Below, piece after piece: positions 39,286 to 53,200 of a stretch of DNA of 64,000 bases. The DNA is from Hydractinia symbiolongicarpus (taxonomy: Eukaryota > Cnidaria > Hydrozoa > Anthoathecata > Hydractiniidae): assembly GCF_029227915.1 (NCBI RefSeq), contig NC_079884.1, positions 30,320,001-30,384,000 of the forward strand. The letters run 5' to 3'. Made by a program: the position numbers and the translations under genes. Numbering within the stretch: the stretch's first letter is position 1; every line of letters starts with the position of its first letter. The notes under the pieces are model-generated. The model made no database searches, had not been told where the DNA came from, and saw nothing but the letters and a program-made list of their open reading frames with translations.

Positions 39286-42200
39286 CTATACGCACCGAGT
39301 CCGGGATTTACGGGAAATCGCGGATTTTCGTTTGCCAGCGATTAAACTTCTTTTATTCAGCGTCCCATCAAAAATGAAAACATTTTTGAAAATTACAAGT
39401 CTCATGCGTTTTAGTGGTAAAAAATAATTTAAAAAATCGTTCGGGAAATCAGTTTACTCCCTGTGTACTTTCTTTGTATACTTTTGACTATACGGGCCGA
39501 GTCCGGGATTTAAGGGAAATCGCGGGTTTTCGTTTGCCGGCGATTAAACCTCTTTCATTAAGCGTCCCATCAAAAATGAAAACATTTTTGAAAACTACAA
39601 ACCTCATGCGTTTTAGTGGTGAAAAAATAATTTAAAAAATCGTTCGAGAAATGAGTTTACTCCCTGGGTACTTTTTTTGTATACTTTTGACTATACGGGC
39701 CAAGCCCGGGATTTACGGGAAATCGCGGGTTTTCGTTTGCCGGCGATTAAACCTCTTTCATTAGGCGTCTCATCAAAAATGAAAACATTTTTAAAAACTA
39801 CAAATCTCATGCGTTTCAGTGGTGAAAAAAAAATTTAAAAAATCGTTCGGGAAATGAGTTTACTCCCTGGGTACTTTCTTTGTATACATTCGACTATACG
39901 GGCCAAGCCCCGGATTTACGGGAAATCGCGGGATTTTGTTTGCCAGTGATTAAACCTCTTTCATTAAGCGTCCCATCAAAAATGAAAACATTTTTGAAAA
40001 CTACAAACCTCATGCGTTTTAGTGGTGAAAAAATAATTTAAAAAATCGTTCGAGAAATGAGTTTACTCCCTGGGTACTTTTTTGTATACTTTTGACTATA
40101 CGGGCCAAGCCCGGGATTTACGGGAAATCGCGGGTTTTCGTTTGCCGGCGATTAAACCTCTTTCATTAGGCGTCTCATCAAAAATGAAAACATTTTTGAA
40201 AACTACAAATCTCATGCGTTTTAGTGGTGAAAAAATAATTTAAAAAATCGTTCGGTAAATGAGTTTACTTCCTAGGTACTTTCTTTGTATACATTCGACT
40301 ATACGGGCCAAGCCCGGGATTTACAGGAAATCGCGGGTTTTCGTTTGCCGGCGATTAAACCACTTTCATTAAGCGTCTCATCAAAAATGAAAACATTTTT
40401 GAAAACTAAAAACCTCATGCGTTTTAGTGGTGAAAAAATAATTTAAAAAATCGTTCGAGAAATGAGTTTACTCCCTGGGTACTTTTTTTGTATACTTTTG
40501 ACTATACAGGCCAAGCCCGGGATTTACGGGAAATCGCGGGTTTTCGTTTGGCGGCGATTAAACCTCTTTCATTAGGCGCCTCATCAAAAATGAAAACTTT
40601 TTTGAAAACTACAAATCTCATGCGTTTTAGTGGTGAAAAAACAATTTAAAAAATCGTTCGGTAAATGAGTTTACTTCCTAAGTACTTTCTTTGTATACAT
40701 TCGACTATACGGGCCAAGCCCGGGATTTACGGGAAATCGCGGGTTTTCGTTTGCCAGGGATTAAACCACTTTCATTAAGCGTCTCATCAAAAATGAAAAC
40801 ATTTTTGAAAACTACAAGTCTCATGCGTTTTAGTGGTGAAAAAATTATTTAAAAAATCGTTCGGGAAATGAGTTTACTCCCTGGGTACTTTCTTTGTATA
40901 CTTTTGACTATACGGGCCAAGCCCGGGATTTAGGGGAAATCGCGGGTTTTCGTTTGCCGGCGATTAAAATTCTTTTATTCAGCGTCCCATCAAAAATGAA
41001 AACAATTTTGAAAACTACAAGTATTATGCGTTTTAATGGTGAAAAAATAATTTAAAAAATCGTTCTGGAAATGAGTTTACTCAACGAGTACTTTCTTTGT
41101 ATACATTCGACTATTCGGGCAAAGCCCGGGATTTACGGGAAATCGCGGGTTTCCGTTTGCCGGCGATTAAACATCTTTCATTAAGCGTCTCATCAAAAAT
41201 GAAAACATTTTTGATACCTACAAGTCTCATGCGTTTTAGTGGTGAAAAAATAATTTAAAAAATCCTTCGGGAAATGAGTTACTCCCTGTGTACTTTGTTT
41301 GTATACTTTTGACTATACGGGCCGAGTCCGGGATTTACGGGAAATCGCGGGTTTTCGTTTGCGAGCGATTAAACTTCTTTTATTTAGCGTCCCATCAAAA
41401 ATAAAAACATTTTTGAAAACTACAAGTCTCATGCGTTTTAGTGGTGAAAAAATAATTTTAAAAATCGTTCGGGAAATGAGTTTACTCCCTGGGTACTTTT
41501 TTTGTATACTTTTGACTATACGGGCCAAGTCCGGGATTTAAGGGAAATCGCGGGTTTTCGATTACCAGCGATTAAACTTCTTTTATTCAGCGTCCCATCA
41601 AAAATGAAAACATTTTTAAAAACTACAAACCTCATGCGTTTTAGTGGTAAAAAAATAATTTAAAAAATCGTTCTGGAAATGAGTTTACTCACAGGGTACT
41701 TTCTTTGTATACATTCGACTATACGGGCCAAGCCCGGGATTTACGGGAAATGGCGGGTTTTCATTTGACGGCGATTAAACCTCTTTCATTAAGCGTCTCA
41801 TCAAAAATGAAAACATTTCTGAAAACTACAAGTCTCATGCGTTTTAGTGGTGAAAAAATTATTTAAAAAATCGCTGGGGAAATGAGTTTACCCCCTGGGT
41901 ACTTTCTTTGTATACTTTTGACTATACGCACCGAGTCCGGGATTTACGGGAAATCGCGGATTTTCGTTTGCCAGCGATTAAACTTCTTTTATTCAGCGTC
42001 CCATCAAAAATGAAAACATTTTTGAAAACTACAAGTCTCATGCGTTTTAGTGGTGAAAAAATAATTTAAAAAATCGTTCGGGAAATCAGTTTACTCCCTG
42101 GGTACTTTCTTTGTATACTTTTGACTATACGGGCCGAGTCCGGGATTTACGGGAAATCGCGGGTTTTCGTTTGCGAGCGATTAAACTTCTTTTATTTAGC

Positions 42201-42340
42201 GTCCCATCAAAAATAAAAACATTTTTGAAAGCTACAAGTCTCATGCGTTTTGGTGGTGAAAAAATAATTTAAAAAATCGTTCGGGAAATGAGTTTACTCC
42301 CTGGGTACTTTTTTTGTATACTTTTGACTATACGAGCCGA
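39286..42340 (+). repeat. Right copy of the long-range duplication, and flanks
   Basis: 39717-42003 is the partner of 30185-32470 (offset about 9532 bp). It introduces the ACGAGTAC marker monomer at 41084 that defines the HOR family to its right. The next monomer, like its left partner, has a 1-bp loss (GAGTTACTCC for GAGTTTACTCC). No gene is visible. Confidence 0.83.
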
Positions 42341-45300
42341 GTCCGGGATTTAAGGGAAATCGCGGGTTTTCGATTGCCAGCGATTAAACTTCTTTTATTC
42401 AGCGTCCCATCAAAAATGAAAACATTTTTGAAAACTATAAACCTCATGCGTTTTAGAGGTGAAAAAGTAATTTAAAAAATCCTTCGAGAAATGAGTTTAC
42501 TCCCTGGGTACTTTTTTTGTATACTTTTGACTATACGGGCCAAGCCCGGGATTTACGGGAAATCGCGGGTTTTCGTTTGCCGGCGATTAAACCTCTTTCA
42601 TTAGGCGCCTCATCAAAAATGAAAACTTTTTTGAAAACTACAAATCTCATGCGTTTTAGTGGTGAAAAAACAATTTAAAAAATCGTTCGGTAAATGAGTT
42701 TACTTCCTAAGTACTTTCTTTGTATACATTCGACTATACGGGCCAAGCCCGGGATTTACGGGAAATCGCGGGTTTTCGTTTGCCGGGGATTAAACCACTT
42801 TCATTAAGCGTCTCATCAAAAATGAAAACATTTCTGAAAACTACAAGTCTCATGCGTTTTAGTGGTGAAAAAATTATTTAAAAAATCGTTCGGGAAATGA
42901 GTTTACTCCCTGGGTACTTTCTTTGTATACTTTTGACTATACGGGCCAAGCCCGGGATTTAGGGGAAATCGCGGGTTTTCGTTTGCCGGCGATTAAAATT
43001 CTTTTATTCAGCGTCCCATCAAAAATGAAAACAATTTTGAAAACTACAAGTATTATGCGTTTTAGTGGTGAAAAAATAATTTAAAAAATCGTTCTGGAAA
43101 TGAGTTTACTCAACGAGTACTTTCTTTGTATACATTCGACTATTCGGGCAAAGCCCGGGATTTACGGGAAATCGCGGGTTTCCGTTTGCCGGCGATTAAA
43201 CATCTTTCATTAAGCGTCTCATCAAAAATGAAAACATTTTTGAAACCTACAAGTCTCATGCGTTTTAGTGGTGAAAAAATAATTTAAAAAATCCTTCGGG
43301 AAATGAGTTACTCCTTGGGTACTTTCTTTGTATACTTTTGACTATACGGGCCGAGTCCGGGATTTACGGGAAATCGCGGGTTTTCGTTTGCGAGCGATTA
43401 AACTTCTTTTATTTAGCGTCCCATCAAAAATAAAAACATTTTTGAAAACTACAAGTCTCATGCGTTTTAGTGGTGAAAAAATAATTTAAAAAATCGTTCG
43501 GGAAATGAGTTTACTCCCTGGGTACTTTTTTTGTATACTTTTGACTATACCGGCCGAGTCCGGGATTTAAGGGAAATCGCGGGTTTTCGATTGCCAGCGA
43601 TTAAACTTCTTTTATTCAGCGTCCCATCAAAAATGAAAACATTTTTGAAAACTACAAACCTCATGCGTTTTAGTGGTAAAAAAATAATTTAAAAAATCGT
43701 TCTGGAAATGAGTTTACTCACAGGGTACTTTCTTTGTATACATTCGACTATACGGGCCAAGCCTGGGATTTACGGGAAATCGCGGGTTTTCATTTGCCGG
43801 CGATTAAACCACTTTCATTAGCGTCTCATCAAATATGAAAATATTTTTGAAAACTACAAGTCTCATGCGTTTTAGTGGTGAAAAAATAATTTAAAAAATC
43901 GTTCGGAAAATGGGTTTACTCCCTGGGTACTTTTTTTGTATTCTTTTGACTATACGGGCCAAGCCCGGGATTTACGGGAAATCGCGGGTTTTCGTTTGCC
44001 GGCGATTAAACCTCTTTCATTAGGCGTCCCATCAAAAATGAAAACATTTTTGAAAACTACAAACCTCATGCGTTTTAGTGGTAAAAAAATAATTTAAAAA
44101 ATCGTTCTGGAAATGAGTTTACTCACAGGGTACTTTCTTTGTATACATTCGCCTATACGGGCCAAGCCCGGGATTTACGGGAAATCGCGGGTTTTCATTT
44201 GCCGGCGATTAAACCTCTTTCATTAAGCGTCTCATCAAAAATGAAAACATTTCTGAAAACTACAAGTCTCATGCGTTTTAGTGGTGAAAAAATTATTTAA
44301 AAAATCGCTGGGGAAATGAGTTTACCCCCTGGGTACTTTCTTTGTATACTTTTGACTATACGGGCCGAGTCCGGGATTTAAGGGAAATCGCGGGTTTTCG
44401 ATTGCCAGCGATTAAACTTCTTTTATTCAGCGTCCCATCAAAAATGAAAACATTTTTGAAAACTATAAACCTCATGCGTTTTAGAGGTGAAAAAGTAATT
44501 TAAAAAATCCTTCGAGAAATGAGTTTACTCCCTGGGTACTTTTTTTGTATACTTTTGACTATACGGGCCAAGCCCGGGATTTACGGGAAATCGCGGGTTT
44601 TCGTTTGCCGGCGATTAAACCTCTTTCATTAGGCGCCTCATCAAAAATGAAAACTTTTTTGAAAACTACAAATCTCATGCGTTTTAGTGGTGAAAAAACA
44701 ATTTAAAAAATCGTTCGGTAAATGAGTTTACTTCCTAAGTACTTTCTTTGTATACATTCGACTATACGGGCCAAGCCCGGGATTTACGGGAAATCGCGGG
44801 TTTTCGTTTGCCGGAGATTAAACCACTTTCATTAAGCGTCTCATCAAAAATGAAAACATTTCTGAAAACTACAAGTCTCATGCGTTTTAGTGGTGAAAAA
44901 ATTATTTAAAAAATCGTTCGGGAAATGAGTTTACTCCCTGGGTACTTTCTTTGTATACTTTTGACTATACGGGCCAAGCCCGGGATTTAGGGGAAATCGC
45001 GGGTTTTCGTTTGCCGGCGATTAAAATTCTTTTATTCAGCGTCCCATCAAAAATGAAAACAATTTTGAAAACTACAAGTATTATGCGTTTTAGTGGTGAA
45101 AAAATAATTTAAAAAATCGTTCTGGAAATGAGTTTACTCAACGAGTACTTTCTTTGTATACATTCGACTATTCGGGCAAAGCCCGGGATTTACGGGAAAT
45201 CGCGGGTTTCCGTTTGCCGGCGATTAAACATCTTTCATTAAGCGTCTCATCAAAAATGAAAACATTTTTGAAACCTACAAGTCTCATGCGTTTTAGTGGT

Positions 45301-46400
45301 GAAAAAATAATTTAAAAAATCCTTCGGGAAATGAGTTACTCCTTGGGTACTTTCTTTGTATACTTTTGACTATACGGGCCGAGTCCGGGATTTACGGGAA
45401 ATCGCGGGTTTTCGTTTGCGAGCGATTAAACTTCTTTTATTTAGCGTCCCATCAAAAATAAAAACATTTTTGAAAACTACAAGTCTCATGCGTTTTAGTG
45501 GTGAAAAAATAATTTAAAAAATCGTTCGGGAAATGAGTTTACTCCCTGGGTACTTTTTTTGTATACTTTTGACTATACGGGCCGAGTCCGGGATTTAAGG
45601 GAAATCGCGGGTTTTCGATTGCCAGCGATTAAACTTCTTTTATTCAGCGTCCCATCAAAAATGAAAACATTTTTGAAAACTACAAACCTCATGCGTTTTA
45701 GTGGTAAAAAAATAATTTAAAAAATCGTTCTGGAAATGAGTTTACTCACAGGGTACTTTCTTTGTATACATTCGACTATACGGGCCAAGCCTGGGATTTA
45801 CGGGAAATCGCGGGTTTTCATTTGCCGGCGATTAAACCACTTTCATTAGCGTCTCATCAAATATGAAAATATTTTTGAAAACTACAAGTCTCATGCGTTT
45901 TAGTGGTGAAAAAATAATTTAAAAAATCGTTCGGAAAATGGGTTTACTCCCTGGGTACTTTTTTTGTATTCTTTTGACTATACGGGCCAAGCCCGGGATT
46001 TACGGGAAATCGCGGGTTTTCGTTTGCCGGCGATTAAACCTCTTTCATTAGGCGTCCCATCAAAAATGAAAACATTTTTGAAAACTACAAACCTCATGCG
46101 TTTTAGTGGTAAAAAAATAATTTAAAAAATCGTTCTGGAAATGAGTTTACTCACAGGGTACTTTCTTTGTATACATTCGACTATACGGGCCAAGCCCGGG
46201 ATTTACGGGAAATCGCGGGTTTTCATTTGCCGGCGATTAAACCTCTTTCATTAAGCGTCTCATCAAAAATGAAAACATTTCTGAAAACTACAAGTCTCAT
46301 GCGTTTTAGTGGTGAAAAAATAATTTAAAAAATCGCTGGGGAAAAGAGTTTACCCCCTGGGTACTTTCTTTGTATACTTTTGACTATACGGGCCGAGTCC
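42341..46400 (+). repeat. HOR: 10-mer (2028 bp) tandem duplication
   Basis: About 42341-44362 and 44363-46400 are direct copies at offset 2028 bp. Paired markers: AAAACTATAA (42431 and 44459), ACGAGTAC (43113 and 45141), GAAACCTACAAG and CAAATATGAAAATATTTTTG (near 43830 and 45858). The junction can be placed at 44341-44362: the left part of that monomer is a TCGCTGGGG/TTTACCCCC type, the right part an AAGGG/GATTGCC type. The related copy around 41084 lies 2029 bp upstream of 43113. Confidence 0.88.
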
Positions 46401-49400
46401 GGGATTTAAGGGAAATCGCGGGTTTTCGTTTGCCGGCGATTAAACCACTTTCATTAGGCGTCCCATCAAAAATCAAAACATTTTTGAAAACTACAAACCT
46501 CATGCGTTTTAGTGGTAAAAAAATAATTTAAAAAATCGTTCTGGAAATGAGTTTACTCACAGGGTACTTTCTTTGTATACATTCGACTATACGGGCCAAG
46601 CCCGGGATTTACGGGAAATCGTGGGTTTTCATTTGCCGGCGATTAAACCTCTTTCATTAAGCGTCTCATCAAAAATGAAAACATTTCTGAAAACTACAAG
46701 TCTCATGCGTTTTAGTGGTGAAAAGATTATTTAAAAAATCGCTAGGGAAATGAGTTTACCCCCTGGGTACTTTCTTTGTATACTTTTGACTATACGCACC
46801 GAGTCCGGGATTTACGGGAAATCGCGGATTTTCGTTTGCCAGCGATTAAACTTCTTTTATTCAGCGTCCCATCAAAAATGAAAACATTTTTGAAAACTAC
46901 AAGTCTCATGCGTTTTAGTGGTAAAAAATAATTTAAAAAATCGTTCGGGAAATCAGTTTACTCCCTGTGTACTTTCTTTGTTTACTTTTGGCTATACGGG
47001 CCGAGTCCGGGATTTAAGGGAAATCGCGGGTTTTCGATTGCCAGTGATTAAACTTCTTTTATTCAGCGTCCCATCAAAAATGAAAACATTTTTGAAAACT
47101 ACAAACCTCATGCGTTTTAGAGGTGAAAAAGTAATTTAAAAAATCGTTCGAGAAATGAGTTTACTCCCTGGGAACTTTTTTTGTATACTTTTGACTATAC
47201 GGGCCAAGCCCGGGATTTACGGGAAATCGCGGGTTTTCGTTTGCCGGCGATTAAACCTCTTTCATTAGGCGTCTCATCAAAAATGAAAACATTTTTGAAA
47301 ACTACAAATCTCATGCGTTTTAGTGGTGAAAAAATAATTTAAAAAATCGTTCGGTAAATGAGTTTACTTCCTAGGTACTTTCTTTGTATACATTCGACTA
47401 TACGGGCCAAGCCCGGGGTTTACGGGAAATCGCGGGTTTTCGTTTGCCGGCGATTAAACCACTTTCATTAAGCGTCTCATCAAAAATGAAAACATTTTTG
47501 AAAACTACAAACCTCATGCGTTTTAGTGGTGAAAAAATAATTTAAAAAATCGTTCGGGAAATGAGTTTACTCCCTGGGTACTTTTTTTGTATACTTTTGA
47601 CTATACGGGCCAAGCCCGGGATTTACGGGAAATCGCGGGTTTTCGTTTGTCGGCGATTAAACCTCTTTCATTAGGCGCCTCATCAAAAATGAAAACTTTT
47701 TTGAAAACTACAAATCTCATGCGTTTTAGTGGTGAAAAAACAATTTAAAAAATCGTTCGGTAAATGAGTTTACTTCCTAAGTACTTTCTTTGTATACATT
47801 CGACTATACGGGCCAAGCCCGGGATTTACGGGAAATCGCGGGTTTTCGTTTGCCGGGGATTAAACCACTTTCATTAAGCGTCTCATCAAAAATGAAAACA
47901 TTTCTGAAAACTACAAGTCTCATGCGTTTTAGTGGTGAAAAAATTATTTAAAAAAATCGTTCGGGAAATGAGTTTACTCCCTGGGTACTTTCTTTGTATA
48001 CTTTTGACTATACGGGCCAAGCCCGGGATTTAGGGGAAATCGCGGGTTTTCGTTTGCCGGCGATTAAAATTCTTTTATTCAGCGTCCCATCAAAAATGAA
48101 AACAATTTTGAAAACTACAAGTATTATGCGTTTTAGTGGTGAAAAAATAATTTAAAAAATCGTTCTGGAAATGAGTTTACTCAACGAGTACTTTCTTTGT
48201 ATACATTCGACTATTCGGGCAAAGCCCGGGATTTACGGGAAATCGCGGGTTTCCGTTTGCCGGCGATTAAACATCTTTCATTAAGCGTCTCATCAAAAAT
48301 GAAAACATTTTTGAAACCTACAAGTCTCATGCGTTTTAGTGGTGAAAAAATAATTTAAAAAATCCTTCGGGAAATGAGTTACTCCCTGGGTACTTTCTTT
48401 GTATACTTTTGACTATACGGGCCGAGTCCGGGATTTACGGGAAATCGCGGGTTTTCGTTTGCGAGCGATTAAACTTCTTTTATTTAGCGTCCCATCAAAA
48501 ATAAAAACATTTTTGAAAACTACAAGTCTCATGCGTTTTAGTGGTGAAAAAATAATTTAAAAAATCGTTCGGGAAATGAGTTTACTCCCTGGGTACTTTT
48601 TTTGTATACTTTTGACTATACGGGCCGAGTCCGGGATTTAAGGGAAATCGCGGGTTTTCGATTGCCAGCGATTAAACTTCTTTTATTCAGCGTCCCATCA
48701 AAAATGAAAACATTTTTGAAAACTACAAACCTCATGCGTTTTAGTGGTAAAAAAATAATTTAAAAAATCGTTCTGGAAATGAGTTTACTCACAGGGTACT
48801 TTCTTTGTATACATTCGACTATACGGGCCAAGCCCGGGATTTACGGGAAATCGCGGGTTTTCATTTGCCGGCGATTAAACCTCTTTCATTAAGCGTCTCA
48901 TCAAAAATGAAAACATTTCTGAAAACTACAAGTCTCATGCGTTTTAGTGGTGAAAAAATTATTTAAAAAATCGCTGGGGAAATGAGTTTACCCCCTGGGT
49001 ACTTTCTTTGTATACTTTTGACTATACGGGCCGAGTCCGGGATTTAAGGGAAATCGCGGGTTTTCGTTTGCCGGCGATTAAACCACTTTCATTAGGCGTC
49101 CCATCAAAAATGAAAACATTTTTGAAAACTACAAACCTCATGCGTTTTAGTGGTAAAAAAATAATTTAAAAAATCGTTCTGGAAATGAGTTTACTCACAG
49201 GGTACTTTCTTTGTATACATTCGACTATACGGGCCAAGCCCGGGATTTACGGGAAATCGTGGGTTTTCATTTGCCGGCGATTAAACCTCTTTCATTAAGC
49301 GTCTCATCAAAAATGAAAACATTTCTGAAAACTACAAGTCTCATGCGTTTTAGTGGTGAAAAAATTATTTAAAAAATCGCTAGGGAAATGAGTTTACCCC

Positions 49401-50288
49401 CTGGGTACTTTCTTTGTATACTTTTGACTATACCCACCGAGTCCGGGATTTACGGGAAATCGCGGATTTTCGTTTGCCAGCGATTAAACTTCTTTTATTC
49501 AGCGTCCCATCAAAAATGAAAACATTTTTGAAAACTACAAGTCTCATGCGTTTTAGTGGTAAAAAATAATTTAAAAAATCGTTCGGGAAATCAGTTTACT
49601 CCCTGTGTACTTTCTTTGTATACTTTTGACTATACGGGCCGAGTCCGGGATTTAAGGGAAATCGCGGGTTTTCGATTGCCAGTGATTAAACTTCTTTTAT
49701 TCAGCGTCCCATCAAAAATGAAAACATTTTTGAAAACTACAAACCTCATGCGTTTTAGAGGTGAAAAAGTAATTTAAAAAATCGTTCGAGAAATGAGTTT
49801 ACTCCCTGGGAACTTTTTTTGTATACTTTTGACTATACGGGCCAAGCCCGGGATTTACGGGAAATCGCGGGTTTTCGTTTGCCGGCGATTAAACCTCTTT
49901 CATTAGGCGTCTCATCAAAAATGAAAACATTTTTGAAAACTACAAATCTCATGCGTTTTAGTGGTGAAAAAATAATTTAAAAAATCGTTCGGTAAATGAG
50001 TTTACTTCCTAGGTACTTTCTTTGTATACATTCGACTATACGGGCCAAGCCCGGGATTTACGGGAAATCGCGGGTTTTCGTTTGCCGGCGATTAAACCAC
50101 TTTCATTAAGCGTCTCATCAAAAATGAAAACATTTTTGAAAACTACAAACCTCATGCGTTTTAGTGGTGAAAAAATAATTTAAAAAATCGTACGAGAAAT
50201 GAGTTTACTCCCTGGGTACTTTTTTTGTATACTTTTGACTATACGGGCCAAGCCCGGGATTTACGGGAAATCGCGGGTTTTCGTTTGC
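46055..50288 (+). repeat. HOR: 13-mer (2638 bp) unit with an 8-mer match
   Basis: About 46055-47650 matches 48693-50288 at offset 2638 bp (13 monomers less 1 bp). Shared rare features: AATCGTGGGTTTTC, TCGCTAGGGAAAT, CTCCCTGTGTAC, TGCCAGTGATTAAAC and GGGAACTTTTT. The ACGAGTAC marker repeats at 48184 and 50821 (2637 bp). The left copy has GTTTACTTTTGGC near 46979 where the right one has GTATACTTTTGAC. Confidence 0.85.
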
Positions 50289-53200
50289 CGGCGATTAAAC
50301 CTCTTTCATTAGGCGTCTCATCAAAAATGAAAACATTTTTGAAAACTACAAATCTCATGCGTTTTAGTGGTGAAAAAATAATTTAAAAAATCGTTCGGTA
50401 AATGAGTTTACTTCCTAGGTACTTTCTTTGTATACATTCGACTATACGGGCCAAGCCCGGGATTTACGGGAAATCGCGGGTTTTCGTTTGCCGGCGATTA
50501 AACCACTTTCATTAAGCGTCTCATCAAAAATGAAAACATTTTTGAAAACTACAAACCTCATGGGTTTTAGTGGTGAAAAAATAATTTAAAAATTCGTACG
50601 AGAAATGAGTTTACTCCCTGGGTACTTTCTTTGTATACTTTTGACTATACGGGCCAAGCCCGGGATTTAGGGGAAATCGCGGGTTTTCGTTTGCCGGCGA
50701 TTAAAATTCTTTTATTCAGCATCCCATCAAAAATGAAAACAATTTTGAAAACTACAAGTATTATGCGTTTTAGTGGTGAAAAAATAATTTAAAAAATCGT
50801 TCTGGAAATGAGTTTACTCAACGAGTACTTTCTTTGTATACATTCGACTATTCGGGCAAAGCCCGGGATTTACGGGAAATCGCGGGTTTCCGTTTGCCGG
50901 CGATTAAACATCTTTCATTAAGCGTCTCATCAAAAATGAAAACATTTTTGAAACCTACAAGTCTCATGCGTTTTAGTGGTGAAAAAATAATTTAAAAAAT
51001 CCTTCGGGAAATGAGTTACTCCCTGGGTACTTTCTTTGTATACTTTTGACTATACGGGCCGAGTCCGGGATTTACGGGAAATCGCGGGTTTTCGTTTGCG
51101 AGCGATTAAACTTCTTTTATTTAGCGTCCCATCAAAAATAAAAACATTTTTGAAAACTACAAGTCTCATGCGTTTTAGTGGTGAAAAAATAATTTAAAAA
51201 ATCGTTCGGGAAATGAGTTTACTCCCTGGGTACTTTTTTTGTATACTTTTGACTATACGGGCCGAGTCCGGGATTTAAGGGAAATCGCGGGTTTTCGATT
51301 GCCAGCGATTAAACTTCTTTTATTCAGCGTCCCATCAAAAATGAAAACATTTTTGAAAACTACAAACCTCATGCGTTTTAGTGGTAAAAAAATAATTTAA
51401 AAAATCGTTCTGGAAATGAGTTTACTCACAGGGTACTTTCTTTGTATACATTCGACTATACGGGCCAAGCCCGGGATTTACGGGAAATCGCGGGTTTTCA
51501 TTTGCCGGCGATTAAACCTCTTTCATTAAGCGTCTCATCAAAAATGAAAACATTTCTGAAAACTACAAGTCTCATGCGTTTTAGTGGTGAAAAAATTATT
51601 TAAAAAATCGTTCTGGAAATGAGTTTACTCAACGAGTACTTTCTTTGTATACATTCGACTATTCGGGCAAAGCCCGGGATTTACGGGAAATCGCGGGTTT
51701 CCGTTTGCCGGCGATTAAACATCTTTCATTAAGCGTCTCATCAAAAATGAAAACATTTTTGAAACCTACAAGTCTCATGCGTTTTAGTGGTGAAAAAATA
51801 ATTTAAAAAATCCTTCGGGAAATGAGTTACTCCCTGGGTACTTTCTTTGTATACTTTTGACTATACGGGCCGAGTCCGGGATTTACGGGAAATCGCGGGT
51901 TTTCGTTTGCGAGCGATTAAACTTCTTTTATTTAGCGTCCCATCAAAAATAAAAACATTTTTGAAAACTACAAGTCTCATGCGTTTTAGTGGTGAAAAAA
52001 TAATTTAAAAAATCGTTCGGGAAATGAGTTTACTCCCTGGGTACTTTTTTTGTATACTTTTGACTATACGGGCCGAGTCCGGGATTTAAGGGAAATCGCG
52101 GGTTTTCGATTGCCAGCGATTAAACTTCTTTTATTCAGCGTCCCATCAAAAATGAAAACATTTTTGAAAACTACAAACCTCATGCGTTTTAGTGGTAAAA
52201 AAATAATTTAAAAAATCGTTCTGGAAATGAGTTTACTCACAGGGTACTTTCTTTGTATACATTCGACTATACGGGCCAAGCCCGGGATTTACGGGAAATC
52301 GCGGGTTTTCATTTGCCGGCGATTAAACCTCTTTCATTAAGCGTCTCATCAAAAATGAAAACATTTCTGAAAACTACAAGTCTCATGCGTTTTAGTGGTG
52401 AAAAAATTATTTAAAAAATCGCTGGGGAAATGAGTTTACCCCCTGGGTACTTTCTTTGTATACTTTTGACTATACGCACCGAGTCCGGGATTTACGGGAA
52501 ATTGCGGATTTTCGTTTGCCAGCGATTAAACTTCTTTTATTCAGCGTCCCATTAAAAATGAAAACATTTTTGAAAACTACAAGTCTCATGCGTTTTAGTG
52601 GTGAAAAAATAATTTAAAAAATCGTTCGGGAAATCAGTTTACTTCCTGGGTACTTTCTTTGTATACTTTTGACTATACGGGCCGAGTCCGGGATTTACGG
52701 GAAATCGCGGGTTTTCGTTTGCGAGCGATTAAACTTCTTTTATTTAGCGTCCCATCAAAAATAAAAACATTTTTGAAAACTACAAGTCTCATGCGTTTTG
52801 GTGGTGAAAAAATAATTTAAAAAATCGTTCGGGAAATGAGTTTACTCCCTGGGTACTTTTTTTGTATACTTTTGACTATACGGGCCGAGTCCGGGATTTA
52901 AGGGAAATCGCGGGTTTTCGATTGCCAGCGATTAAACTTCTTTTATTCAGCGTCCCATCAAAAATGAAAACATTTTTGAAAACTACAAACCTCATGCGTT
53001 TTAGAGGTGAAAAAGTAATTTAAAAAATCCTTCGAGAAATGAGTTTACTCCCTGGGTACTTTTTTGTATACTTTTGACTATACGGGCCAAGCCCGGGATT
53101 TACGGGAAATCGCGGGTTTTCGTTTGCCGGCGATTAAACCTCTTTCATTAGGCGCCTCATCAAAAATGAAAACTTTTTTGAAAACTACAAATCTCATGCG

